Shown in pieces: positions 1 through 11,500 of a stretch of DNA of 64,000 nt (positions within the stretch are counted from its first letter, which is position 1; each line of letters starts with the position of its first letter). A model generated the notes under the pieces. The model saw nothing but the letters and a program-made list of their open reading frames with translations, made no database searches and had not been told where the DNA came from. The position numbers were made by a program, and so were the translations under genes. This DNA comes from Blastomyces gilchristii SLH14081 (Eukaryota > Ascomycota > Eurotiomycetes > Onygenales > Ajellomycetaceae). Location: assembly GCF_000003855.2 (NCBI RefSeq), contig NW_003101675.1, forward strand, positions 327,113 through 391,112, read 5' to 3'.

Positions 1-425
1 AAAGGATTCCCCCGGGAGTCTCCACCTCTTCCGCGAGTTTATTCACCAAACAGCCAAAGTATGATAACGCGCCGCCACCACCACCACCACATCATCAGTC
101 CGTCCCCGCCCTCGACCGCCTAGAAATCCATCTCCAAGACCCTCCTATCCCTCGCCATAGGGGCGACGGAGGTGAGGATGACCACGGCGATAACGACGAC
201 GACGACGATAACGTTGCCGTTGACAATGAAGATGATAACTACCAAACCAGACCATCAACACTCACTCTAACCTTCTCCGGCTCAAATGTCATTGCGGGCC
301 TCCGAGAGTTGGCGGAGCTGGGCGTGATTGATCCCGCGCGAATGCCGAGCTGGATGACGGGTGAGGAAGGGGTGAGTGTGGCTATTGTGAAAGGGGGGAG
401 GCGGCGGAGAGGGTTTGGGGTGTGA
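1..425 (+). CDS. CHL4: C-terminal part of probable inner-kinetochore protein Chl4/CENP-N (5' end outside window)
   Basis: An open frame enters from the left edge (codons in phase with position 3) and stops at TGA 423-425, giving 140 residues. It starts with a Ser/Thr-rich stretch and a poly-Pro/His run, has a strongly acidic Asp-rich tract (about residues 55-75), and ends in a compact conserved-looking tail containing GLRELAELGVIDPARMPSWM and TGEEGVSVAIV followed by a basic C-terminus. I recall this tail (a GLREL core, a Met-Pro-x-Trp-Met-Thr-Gly-Glu box, a final basic patch) as the end of fungal Chl4, the CENP-N homologue in the inner (CCAN/Ctf19) kinetochore complex that links centromeric nucleosomes to the outer kinetochore. 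The name rests on memory of the family pattern, not a search. The acidic/poly-Pro insert before the tail looks species-specific. No intron is needed in the visible part. Confidence 0.55.
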   Translation, partial: RIPPGVSTSSASLFTKQPKYDNAPPPPPPHHQSVPALDRLEIHLQDPPIPRHRGDGGEDDHGDNDDDDDNVAVDNEDDNYQTRPSTLTLTFSGSNVIAGLRELAELGVIDPARMPSWMTGEEGVSVAIVKGGRRRRGFGV

Positions 426-1603
426 GAGGGCGAGGAAGTCCTGGAGAGGAGAAGGAAGGGGGTTTGTGTGGTGGTTATGCTTGTGTAATTACAACTGGCG
501 TTGTTTTTCTTTTCTATGTTTCAACTTTTTCTATTGTTTTTAAGTTTGTTAGGGAGGTTTGTTTTATGTTTGAAGAGGCTGGCTGGTTATTTCGAGGATA
601 AGGGAGGGAACTACTTCTCGTATTCTGTTCGTTCTCATTACTGTTTTGTTTCTCGGTGTTTGGGGCGTGTGGGGTGGGTTTCTCGTGTTCTGGCGATTTG
701 AGGGCTGGTTTATATATTTATCGTCGACCCTTGGAGACGAGAATCTACGTGGGAAGGATTCATCAGGGAGATTGAAACCGATGCCTTTCGTTCGCCCACC
801 CTGATTGACTTTCGGATTTGAGTGTGTTCTGCTCCTTACTCCAAGCTCTGTATCTGTATATGGGTACGGACTTCTAAATGGTAGATAATTTCAAGGCGAG
901 GCCTGTGGAATCTCGTGATCGTATTTGAAATGCTGGTTTCATTCAATGAACAGTACATATCTCAGCGAGCGTTCATCTGTCTGGCTGCCCGTATATCTGT
1001 TATATTTCGGAGCATTCCCCTGCGCACTCTGGGGAGTTCGCGTTCCCACTACCTTACATTTCCTTATGCTAAAGGGGGCAAATATTTAGGGCAAAATCAA
1101 TTCGTAGGGTATTATCGTTCAATGGGTCGATGGGTTAGCAGAATCCAAAGAAGTTATTATTGAGGACTTTCAAGGTTGGAAACAACCGCTCGCGGCTCCC
1201 ATCTGAACTGAAAATGGACATGGAACGCTTCCCGGGTCTGCTGGTGAGCTTTGGTTGGTGACTCCCTTGACATTTTCATTCCTCTACCCTGTTCTCGAGA
1301 AATCCTTTCGTTTTGAACCAAGCCTGCCATCAATGTAAGGGGGATGTAAGATATCCTGTACAATAGGAAATATCATGTATAGTACCTGTACATCGCCGGA
1401 CATATGTCTTATTTGGCACGGGCATTGAATGTTGATGCGCGTAAACGCTAGTCAAAGGTAGAGTAAATCGAAAACAGTTCAAAGATATACCCGAGACAAG
1501 GCATCTGCGGTATTTGCTCGACGGCATTTCTTACCAACGGGCGAATTGTTTTAATCCCTAGGTGTTTAGTAGAATATATCCATCCTGTAGGGCTTTGTCG
1601 CTT
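426..1603. other. Intergenic region between two convergent genes
   Basis: The kinetochore gene ends at 425 and the minus-strand SWIM/RING gene ends at 1604, so this 1.2 kb holds two 3' ends facing each other. Short open frames exist here, but none has a domain, splice support or codon pattern like the neighbours. T-rich stretches after 480 fit a 3' UTR. I see no RNA gene. Confidence 0.6.
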
Positions 1604-3019
1604 TTAGTAATAATAGGAGTACCGAGAATACCGTCGCGACCATGGCTGGTGATATGTTGAATAGTCTAACAGAGCAAATAAACTGGTTAGAACTACTAGG
1701 CCCGAAGACTAACTTGAGAAGCAAGCCTTATGCGGGGCAATGCGCGCGAAAAATTGATAACATTGCAGAGTAAGGTAGAATCCATACCTCGTTCACCCGA
1801 CAATCCAAAGTGGTCAGCAAGGTTTATATATCCTTCGTCGTTGACTCTACCTTCGGCCAAAAGGCCTTGCAAGGGAGCCCCGACATCGGCTTCCCACGCG
1901 GAACGACTACAGAGTAAATAGGAATCGCGTCAGTCCCCGACGTTTCGACCTACATTGCCTTCACTAGAGAAATAGGACTTACCAAATGACGCAGCGGACT
2001 CCGTTGCTCTGCTGGGTTGCCGCCCACCGCCCGAAACAGGTTTTATGGATATTGTTTCCGCAAGCTGCTTTACACCAGACGATTTCCTGTGACTTGGGAT
2101 CAAATTCCATAAAGCAAATTGGGCAGTCACCTTCGACGGCTCTTCGTTTCCCGGACTCGTTTTCCGTTGAAGCATTTTCTTGAGGGTTTATCGGAGCTTT
2201 CGCGAAAATCTCACGAAGCTCCTGGTTATCATTATTAGTACTTCAGATACTCACAATAATTTCCTCGTGACCCTTCGCAGCAGAATGATGACAAAAGTAC
2301 TTACCGATGATAGGAATGCCAACTGGTACTCGAGATGTCCAGATACCTTAAGCACATTGTGTAGGACCTGTCACGTTGTTTAAGGATACGCTTTTGCTTC
2401 TAGTTTGGAAGAACTTCGGGCTTGGGCCTTACATAAATGATATGCTTGCATTGATTTCCTTGCTGCGAATCAGGACAGGTACACCAAGGCTCAAGCCCGA
2501 TCACAACTTCATACAGATTCCCAGTCGTCCCCACAATCTGCACCCTCTCCGTCGGCACCTCTTCTGTGCCTTCCCTCTTGCGACCAACGACAAAAAGCCT
2601 TTGAAGAGCCAACACGTTAGCAGCAGCTAAACATTGGATATATATCTCTAGAAATATTATCCTGAAGGCCCGTACCTCTGCGTCCTTGCTCTCTCTAGCT
2701 TCTGCAAGTAGGTCTGAGGTGGATGCGTCCGGAATATACGTCGTCTGCGTTCCTCCTTCTCAACTAACGGAGAATTCGCGGCTATCTTCTTCCGCTTTCG
2801 CGGAGCAGTTTGAATTTCAGGGGAGCTGACTTGCCCCGTTAAATCGATAACAGGCGCAATGCCACTTACGATTTCTTGTCGAACTTGCTTCCGTTTTGCT
2901 GAACGGGGCGTAGTAGTAGTCACAGCATGATTGTTGCGTTGGGTCTCTTCAAACGCACGCTTTCTTCCAGACCTGCGGGGCGTACTTGGTAGAGGTAGAT
3001 TCCGTTGCTCACTCGCCAT
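1604..3019 (-). CDS. SWIM- and RING-type zinc finger protein, putative E3 ubiquitin ligase (six exons, 330 aa)
   Basis: Hand-built model on the minus strand: exons 3019-2676, 2598-2433, 2367-2305, 2221-1983, 1906-1788 and 1665-1604. All introns are GT-AG (77, 65, 83, 76 and 122 nt), several have a CTAAC-like branch site, and the phase is kept to a TAA stop. The N-terminus (about 1-95) is basic and Ser/Pro-rich with likely nuclear signals. A SWIM finger follows (C154-x-C156, C165-x-H167), then a RING-like domain with ligands C224, C227, C241, C245, H250, C253, C268 and C271. SWIM plus RING is the architecture of ZSWIM2/MEX-type ubiquitin ligases, and fungi have a conserved uncharacterised member of this layout. 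Substrate unknown. I chose ATG 3019 over the upstream ATG at 3154 because similarity to the family begins there and the upstream stretch lies in the shared promoter. Exact splice sites need RNA data, but the recovered zinc ligands support every junction except the last. Confidence 0.85.
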
Positions 3020-3438
3020 AGTTCGTGGTCTCGGTGGCTCAAGCCAAAGTTTAGCAAAAAAGAAAAGTATTGAAGGCCATCCCACAAAATTGCTATCCCA
3101 AAAAGCCCCTGAGGATGGACCTTCTACGCATAGTACGCTGTACAACGCCTCCAAGTAGAGTTATCACGTGACACATTGGCATCTGGAGGTTAAGAAAAGC
3201 TTCAAAGGCGAAATTGCCAAGACACTAAACTGGTGCGGAACATTATTTTTCCTCCAGGCGCCTGTGGTTCATGGGAAGCGCCGCAGCGTTTATCTGACAA
3301 CGTAATGCTGTTTGTGTGGCAATACTTGTCATTTATTATAGTCGTATAACTACTAAACTAATCTGTGTGAAATTGTTACAAAATTTCATTCAAAATTACA
3401 TAGCAAATCCCCTATGACTATTGCATGAAATCCTCCGC
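3020..3438. promoter_or_regulatory. Shared 419-bp divergent promoter region
   Basis: The minus-strand SWIM/RING gene starts at 3019 and the + strand TRAPPC13 gene at 3439, so both must be driven from this interval. No clear TATA box or named operator is visible. An out-of-frame ATG at 3425-3427, 14 nt before the chosen TRAPPC13 start, opens a short overlapping frame that could lower translation of the main frame. Confidence 0.55.
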
Positions 3439-4822
3439 ATGGCTCGGCCTCGCGCTCTCTCTGGGGCGGCTGAAGTGGCCAAGGAGCCCCATTCAGTTTC
3501 ACTGAAAGGTATGAACACTGGTCGCGGTACATGCTTGTCGAGTTTGCGCAATTACTGGCTGATATCATAAAAACCAGTCTTACGGTGAGCTTTTCTTCCG
3601 GTTCCATTCTTACAACAAATCCAGTTCTCTTTCCCTCTTGTGCTTATACCGTTATTCTCGCCGTTCGTGGTCCGAACGGACACAGACTCTCACGACCCTC
3701 TCTATCATACCAATATCCGCTCCCGAGTGAAAACGAAAAGGTCCCTCTTAAAGCGTCACTCAGCTACCCTTCTGATAGCTCCGACAGTCAATTCGTTCTC
3801 TGTCCAAATGTAAATATGTTAGCTCCAGCCTGCTCCAACATCCAGTGCCTGACATTTTGTTTCGCAGGTTACCCTCCCCCCAGCATTTGGATCTGCGTAT
3901 GTGGGCGAAACATTTTCCTGCTCACTATGTGCAAACAATGAACTCCCTCTCTATACCGAAAACCGGGTTGTGAGCTCCGTTCGGATAATAGCAGAAATGC
4001 AGACACCATCTCAAGTCGTTTCCTTGGAACTGTCCCCGACAGGGGAAGATTCTCAGTCTAGTGGATTGGCAATAGCTCAATCTTTGCAAAAGATAGTTCG
4101 ATTTGATTTAAAGGAAGAAGGAAATCATGTCCTTGCTGTTAGCGTTAGTTATACAGAAACAACTTTGGCTCAACGGGATCAAGAAATGGCTCCTGGTATT
4201 GGTGGCGCTGGCGCAACTCAGGCGGCAAGTGGACGAGTACGCACGTTCCGGAAGCTCTACCAGTTCATTGCCCAGCCATGTTTAAGTGTACGAACAAAGG
4301 CGACAGAACTATCACCTCTCGAAGTAGACAATAGAGCGCTTGGTCCCTATGGAAAGACGCGATTACTGAGATATGCACTTGAAGCGCAACTAGAGAACGT
4401 TGGCGATGGAGCGATATCTCTTGGAGTATGTTCTCAAACGTTCACTTCTTTTCCTGGATTCTTCTAGCGTTCTCCATTGCCTACAACCAAGACCTCATTT
4501 AAAGCCCAGCTAATTCTTCGTATGTTTTCAGTCGACTACTCTTAATCCAAAACCACCTTTCAAGTCAAGGTCGCTAAACTGGGACTTTGAACGATCCGAT
4601 TCACCGAGTGTGGGACCGCCCACGCTAAACCCTCGTGATGTTCTTCAAGTTGCATTCTTGGTGGAACAAGAGCATGGACAGCAGGAGGGCCTCGAAGGCC
4701 TGCAGAAGGATATAAGTCGAGATGGCCGGACTATCCTTGGGCAGTTGTCTATTGAATGGCGAGGCAGCATGGGAGATAGAGGCTTTTTAACCACGGGGAA
4801 TCTTATGACAAAGAGACGGTGA
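3439..4822 (+). CDS. TRAPPC13: TRAPP complex subunit TRAPPC13 (DUF974), five exons including a 7-nt microexon, 349 aa
   Basis: Exons 3439-3508, 3578-3584, 3686-3809, 3868-4425 and 4532-4822 sum to 1050 nt, with TGA at 4820-4822. All introns are GT-AG (69, 101, 58 and 106 nt). Joining them restores family blocks I recall: PHSVSLKVLRLSRPSL near the N-terminus, a LPPAFGSAYVGETFSC box at the start of exon 4, a TLNPKPPF segment at the start of exon 5, and a C-terminal IEWRGSMGDRGFLTTGNL. TRAPPC13 is a beta-sandwich subunit of the metazoan/filamentous-fungal TRAPP III vesicle-tethering complex, which acts with Rab1/Ypt1 at the Golgi and in autophagy; budding yeast lacks an obvious counterpart. The second exon (TCTTACG, 7 nt) encodes the V-L-R of the VLRLSRPSL block. 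Without it the frame breaks. No membrane segment is seen, fitting a peripheral complex subunit. Confidence 0.88.
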
Positions 4823-5325
4823 TATCATGTAGCAAACTCTAGGAATATGAATTCAATTGCTTTGGAAGATTTGTTGATCTATTAGCTACTTAGGTTTCAA
4901 GTAAATTAAGTGCGTTGGACAGTACAAGACAGAGTAGAGATATGTGCAGTATATACGCGAACATCCTGACTTCGGTGTACCGAAGGACTGGCCATCGTGT
5001 CGGATGAGCTAGACAAAACTCACAATCTATCGTCCCCGCTAGACCTGCGCCATCCTGTAACAACATGACTCTTGTATGGGAAATACCTGTTAGCCTCTGC
5101 ATATTCATTTGTCGATTTCCAGCTGGCAACTGCACCTCACGCCATTCTAGTAGATATCTATAATCTCAAAGCTGATTCAGGAGGTTTTCTTAACGTATAC
5201 CCAGTCACCCAACATCACGAAACCCACTGCTATAATTACTAACAATATCCCCCTGCCACTGTGACAGTTGGTAGAGGCACTCAACTAAAATGCCTCTTTC
5301 CTCGATCTCTCAGCTTTGTTCAAGT

Positions 5326-5349
5326 CAGCCATTCAGCCATTCAGCCATT
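5326..5349. repeat. Three perfect 8-bp tandem units
   Basis: The unit CAGCCATT is repeated three times without change. A C10 run follows at 5492-5501. Simple slippage repeat in non-coding DNA. Confidence 0.9.
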
Positions 5350-6069
5350 CAAAAAATCTCATCAGTCTCACGCTAGAGCTAGAAGGCACGGAATCATGCA
5401 TGGTGTTGGGAACTGGCAGCTGCCCGAGCCCTCCATGGTACATGTACAATACATTGATTGCCCTGTGGAACCGAATCAAGTATTCATTTAACCCCCCCCC
5501 CTTCTCCGTATTTTCACGCTCAGACAACCGACAACCTATCATAGTCGCAAAAGAAATGTTGATAATTTTTAACCCAGCAGCCAATTTGGATGAAGCAAAA
5601 TCCAAAGTGCAGCGTGCGGCTACCGGGATTCCTACGTAGGATAGTGGTAGGAATCATTTCTTTGCTCCAGAGTACCCCATGATGCCCAGGGGTCTCCTTG
5701 ATATGTTCGAAATTTCCGAAATCCTTGCCCTATAGAACAGCCGGCTTACTATCACCCCTTTTGAAGCACGTTGGTGAAAAATTCCATTTTGTATTTGTTT
5801 TCTCTTGGGATTGCTTGCCTTCTTGATAGTTCTTGTGGTTCGCGTTAAGAGGCTGTGATGGGCTTCTTTCTCCCCAGGGTTGTGGGAAATGTATACAGAG
5901 TATATTCGGGTGACAAATCCACTTGTCAAAACCACCCACGGGAGCGAGTTGACACGAAACCTGCATGCTGTCCTGATAGAAGACGTTACATTTGTCGTTG
6001 TTTTCTAACATCGACTGACTCCCTGGTGCTCTGGGGTAATCCTCAGGCCCCTCTGGAAATTCTTCTGTT

Positions 6070-6083
6070 GGGGGGGGGGGGGG
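6070..6083. repeat. G14 homopolymer
   Basis: Fourteen consecutive G. Its length is likely to vary between isolates, and the count is vulnerable to sequencing error. It lies in the gene-free interval. Confidence 0.9.
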
Positions 6084-7833
6084 ACCAGGAAGGGAATATC
6101 AATGGGGAGAGCTTCCAGAGCGGCCCAAGCAAATTATCTCTATTGTCGGGGTCTCAACATATGTTTCTGACAAAAAACGAACCCAAAGGTGAATTGAATG
6201 CAAGCAAGGGGCCCCAGGGCGATCTCTGGGAATGATTGGTATCAACATGTGGCGGGGAGTTGGGGGCGGGACCTTCCCCGGGTTCTCAAGGGCTCTGCAG
6301 AGTCTGCCCTGACATGTTAACCGAAACATCCATAGCAACTGACTGGGGAGAATTGTGGGCCTGTCGAATAATTTATCTGTTATCGTTGATGCGCCCGGCC
6401 TCAAAAATAACTAATAAATACTACTTTGCGAGTTACTGTCTAATCATGATAATAGCCATGAGCATCTGAGCTGTTGAGAAATAATTGTCGTGAGGATATG
6501 AATGGTGAGAAACATCTCCAGCATAGCATATACGAGATATCCCTCGTAATAATTGAACCCTGCACATTTTACTTTTATGCGTGGATGGGTGCCACGGCCA
6601 AGATTTTAGCGCAAGGGATCATCTCCGATTACGTTAAGTTACCCCTGAATATTTTAGTGTTCGCTGTTCTGTTCGTTTTAAATCTGTTCGTTTAAATACA
6701 ACTCCCACAAGCTTGAGTTTGTATTTCCTGATCTTTTCGGCACAGCGAAAAAGCAAATACAAGATGTAGAGAAGAAATGCCATCTTGCCACGTGTAAGAT
6801 TTTTCTGCTTCATTGTCCTTGTGGATTGGCAGCGCCCTTGAGGACAAGACAGTGGAGCCGAAAAAAATTCATTCTGATGCGCTTGGCCCATATGCATGAC
6901 ATCCATCCAGAGGCCTATTAATATTTGGGAACCTCGACTCCGCCCATAGCACCCGTGTTTGGGGGCGGGCAGAGCCAAGCAGCAGCGGTTTGTCTCCACA
7001 GGTCGGCTGTCGCATGTGAAATAGTTCTTTCTGTGTTCAACCACATATCAAAACGTTCATAGCGAATAATACCCTCCTGTAGGATATATATATATCTGTG
7101 TATCTATTTCTGTATTCTTCCACGCTGCAGCTCGCGGTGAGGCGACCTTGAGACCACATTGACCGCTCGCCTTTGCGCTGCTTCATCAACCAGGCCAGGG
7201 TGGTGACCATAAATTGGCAGCATCGAATACGACCGTCCCTTGGTAGAACCTAATAAGTTAAGCGCTAGTTCACAGTGACCCAGAGTTGTTTCACCTGCCT
7301 GCAGGTCGACAGCAAAAGTTAGACGAGTTTGTATCTGGCTGAAGTATTCCCCACTAATGATTGGTTTTCCTGTCCAGGTCGCCTTCTGCAAAACGACCTG
7401 AAACTCGGTGGAATATAATATGGTTCAACTATTTTTGGTTCCTGAACAAGTCAAACCTAACTTTCGCGGAGACTTGGTTGGTGGCCTCGCGGGATTCTGG
7501 AGCCCAACGGCTGATGATAACCTTTTCCCCTTCACTTTCTTCTAACTATCTGCCACTTTTTCGACGACCACCAGGCAAATTAAAATATAATCACGTAGCG
7601 GGTGATTAGGACCCAGCTGAGCCAGGCAAGGAGAAATGCAAGCCGTGGGACTCCCTAGGGTCTGTCCAAACAATTGATACTTGGCTTTTCATTTTATAGC
7701 AGTTATTATTAGTTATCGAGCCTGTTAGCTGTCAGTCGCGGGCGGGGTAGGGCAGGACAGGGTCCTTGGAGTGACTTGGAATGAATGGCAGACTCCCCCA
7801 TTAGCTCGACCTTCCAGAAGCAGCCACGATGTC

Positions 7834-7858
7834 TTTTTTTTTTTTTTTTTTTTTTTTT
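7834..7858. repeat. T25 homopolymer
   Basis: Twenty-five consecutive T about 730 bp before the DENN start codon. Poly(dA:dT) tracts of this kind exclude nucleosomes in fungal promoters, so it may mark the DENN promoter; that role is inferred. Confidence 0.85.
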
Positions 7859-8082
7859 CTACCAGCTAGAAATTCGTAAGACCTGCACTGCAATATAATA
7901 CATGTACAGGGACTGTAAGCACAAACTAAGAAATTTATCTCCAGTACACTACACTGTACGGAGTTACTCTGTAGCCAAAGGAGGGAAAGGAACCCAACCA
8001 AGACAAAAAAGGAAGCAAAAGGAAGCAAACGGACGGGGTTTTGCTTCCACCTACAAAGCTTTCCTTTCTTTTTCCACAACGA

Positions 8083-8117
8083 GAGACGAGAGACGAGAGA
8101 CGAGAGACGAGAGACGA
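8083..8117. repeat. Five perfect 7-bp tandem units (GAGACGA)
   Basis: GAGACGA is repeated five times exactly, about 470 bp upstream of the DENN start codon, probably within the promoter or 5' leader. Confidence 0.9.
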
Positions 8118-8463
8118 ACGATAAACCATAACTACCTGGTTTGAATCAATAACCCCAGCCGCCAAGAGACCTGCTAGTGGCGTCTGGCGCAGGAATTAGT
8201 TAGCGGGACACCCAGTTTCCTCCAACCGTTGGTGGGTGTTGTCTTTAAATGGTGGCTGATCCAAGTTGCCGGCAGAAAACCAAACGCAACGACACCTCCC
8301 TCGCCCTAAGCACCAAGGAGAGCCCAACGAGATCGCTCATCCTCCCGAACTCCTCCTCTTTATCTGTTTGTCTTGCCTGGGATTCCATTGTTTTGCATCT
8401 CTGCCACCAGCCGTCGGATAACCCGAGATCCGTTCGAACATTGCGAAAGGCTATGATATCGAG

Positions 8464-8523
8464 GTGCGGGGGGGCGATCTATTGTTTAGCGGTGCTCTAA
8501 CAACGCTGTCTCTCTCCGTCCAG
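8464..8523 (+). other. Possible 5' UTR intron of the DENN gene
   Basis: A GTGCGG donor, a CTCTAAC branch-like site near 8496 and a pyrimidine-rich TCCAG acceptor ending at 8523 would form a 60-nt intron 66 nt before the ATG. Leader introns are common in filamentous fungi. The donor is imperfect, so this is tentative. Confidence 0.35.
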
Positions 8524-8589
8524 AAAATTCATACCAACGATAACAAGAGAGGAGGGCTATCCCAAAACGACTTGTAATCACAGGACATC

Positions 8590-11500
8590 ATGGCTCCATC
8601 ACCTTCTGCTGAATCACTCCCGGGTCCCCTCGCAGACTTTTTTTGGATTGCTGGTGTCGATGGGCCGGAGATCCTGGATATATTCTCGAAGCTTGGGGAG
8701 GAGTACAAAGCCAACCATTCCCAATCGCTGCCGGTAACGGATACAATTCAAGAAGATGCAGATGCAGAAGAGGCAATCCACTCTCGTTCAGGATCACCCC
8801 AGCCGTCCTCCAAGCGGAATTCGTCCCAATGGCTACCAAAACCATCCGACGAGGCGAGGTTATCCTATCGATCCATGGCATCTGAAACACCAAGTAACCG
8901 GAGCAGCATGACCATCAAAGGCTCCCAATCTCCAAATGGACTCTCTTTACTCAGTGACGGCGACTTTGACAAAGCATTGTTAAAATTTGCTGCTGAGAGG
9001 GACTCATTTTTGTCCGATCTCTCGCTCAGTGCAGGTGCTGTAGTCGCCAATAATCGGCCCAAACCACGACCTAGGACACAGAAGATTGTGGCAGAGGAGG
9101 TCAACCCGCTGAAGTCGAGCATTGGTAGCGTTCGCAGACATATGTCTTTTAGGGACATGAGCAGCATGAAGAGACAACCATCTCTTGCACGTCAGTGTGA
9201 GTAGTGGCATATTGTTACCCGTTCTGAACCTTCCCTATCTTTATATCTTCAGTTGGATTCTGCTAACTAATACTAATTACTACAGCTTCTGTTCGCACTT
9301 CCAGACGACTAAGTAACTACAACTCGGTAATCCCAGTACCTCAACCGCTTGATGTATCTCCTAATATGCACCCACTGAAGCGTAAATTCGAACCTGTCCT
9401 TCTCGACAGATACCCGCCGAAAGGAGTCCCAGACGAGACCAAACAGAGAGGCACCTTCCCTGACTACGTTCCAATGTTTGCTTTCCCGAATGATATCAAT
9501 ATCGTGTCCTCTGACCAGAGACCCCGCTCGACCTGGCATGGGTTCGCAATGACGTCAGGAGATGGATCTAAGCTACATGGTGTCTGTGTGACGATTTGGA
9601 TTCCCCTCAACCATAGAGCTGCTGAGGAATTGGAAAAGCGATGTGAGGAGTGGAGGCGAGTCAACATGACGGACGAGGAGCGGGAACTGGCTGCCAGCCT
9701 GGGTGAACGACTGGCCATGGAACGAGCGAAGCTATCCAGGCTACTTGCTCAGCTGCCTTCAGTGCCTTCAGGCTCCGCCTCCAGGGACCAGCTGGAAGAT
9801 GAGATAAGTTCAGTGGAGGAGAAAATTGGGCTCATGGCCGATCTCCTCCGCCCGGTCCGACTAGGTGCTGCAACTAAAATTGACGGGCTCACTGACGGGG
9901 ATACAGGATTTTGGATCCCGAGAGCATACGGAATTTTAGGAAAAGATGGATCAATGACCAGTTTTTGGAAAGAATGGCTGCGGGCCGTTATTGTTCCAAT
10001 GACTGATGGTGCTGTGCAAAGGGTCCCTGCTAGCTCTCCTAAGGTAGGTAGGTGGCAGCCATTAGAGCGCTATGTTGTGAACCTCTGCACCGAAGCCTTT
10101 AGCCCCTTATCTTCGAAGACCCAAGTTGAGATCGCAGTGCGAGAATTGCGTCTTTTTGCCCGAAAGGAAGCGATCAATGAATTGCCTGGTTCTCGAAATG
10201 TATGTGGCATGGTAAATCCCACTTGGTTCAAGACTTTGACTGACCGAAACATAGACCGACTTGTATGCACTCTTCCGCTCGCTTTCAATCTCAAATATAA
10301 TCATCTTGTTCGAAGTAAGTTTATAGTCAAGCCTTGTTCTAAACACAAACTTTCCTGAATTCCTTGCCTAACTAAACTGCAGTACATCCTTGTTGAATCC
10401 CGTATAATTCTCCTGTCATCTCATGCTGCCATGTTGCACTTGGCGAGCAAAGCCCTCGTTGATCTGCTCTTTCCATTTCAATGGACAGGCGTCTTTATCC
10501 CTATCCTACCTGCCCGGCTTATCCAAGCACTCGAAGCGCCTTGCCCCTATATTGTGGGAATTGAGCGGAGGTACGAAAAGGCGGAGCTTCCTTCTGATGA
10601 CTTTGTACTTGTAGACCTCGACCAAAATGAGATCGAAAGCACGGCGAGACCTACTCCTTTACCTCGCCATCATCGTCGCAAGCTACAATCCCTCCTTCAA
10701 ATGGCTGCTCCTCTCCATAATAGATACGGAGTTCACCCTGGAGCCCCTTCCTATGCAATTGAAACTTATCCATTCGACTCATTTCCTGGCGAAAACCAAT
10801 CGATTTTCTCACCTAGGGCGCCGCCCACTCAACTCGCTAAATACGTGAGCGTAAATTCTACGGCGTTCGGCCAGGATCCCTCCGTCTCTCCAACTTCACC
10901 AATTTTTAATGTCTTTTTAAACGCTCGGAATGATGTACCCTTTTCTAGGGGGCATGACCGCCCGACAACAAGCTCAACATCGAAGGCTGGCACTCCGCCC
11001 TCCCCAAAAGCTTCTGGCAGCTCTTCTCCGACCTCAAATAAATTCCCCACTTTGCCTCCCACACCTATATCTCGCAACGATTCAGGATTTGCCCTCCAAT
11101 CATCGTTGCGGGAGAAGAGATCAGGTCATTTCGATGCCGGTTCCCGCAGAAGTTCGTCGTTCGGTGACAGAAAGCCCAGTATACCCAGGCGACCTAGTGC
11201 TCCATTCCTCAGCCATACCTCTAGCCTATCTATATCAACTATCAATACTGACAACGGGACATCTGTTTATGCACCATCCATATATGCGCAATCCACTGTG
11301 GCAGCGTCGACTATCATGCCGAACTCGTCCCAACAACCACTACGTAACCCTGCTGGTACCACGATGGTAGAGGGACACTGTCTACAACTACAACCATGGG
11401 ATGACAGGACTCCTTGTTCGATATGTGACGAAAAGGCCGAGGAAGGCATGTACAAATGCTCATCGTGTAGCACAATTGTCCATACCCGTTGTGCATCCCA

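Larger units (their letters stand above)
4823..8589. other. Long gene-free interval upstream of the DENN gene
   Basis: About 3.8 kb at normal GC content, without transposon-type decay, and with no open frame that has domain content or a sensible splice structure. It contains long homopolymers and short tandem repeats, listed separately. The last few hundred bases look like a 5' leader of the DENN gene. Possible contents are a long 5' UTR, a non-coding RNA or regulatory DNA; the sequence alone does not decide. Confidence 0.5.

Noticed and set aside
3531..3941. Single 136-codon open frame as a separate gene
   Set aside because: It reads through two introns of TRAPPC13. Only its segment 3686-3809 is coding; the spliced model restores conserved blocks.
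5855..6235. 126-codon + strand frame crossing the G14 run
   Set aside because: The homopolymer sets the frame, no family resemblance; likely chance.
6634..7044. 136-codon minus-strand frame in the intergenic interval
   Set aside because: No domain, no splice context, and composition unlike neighbouring genes; likely chance.
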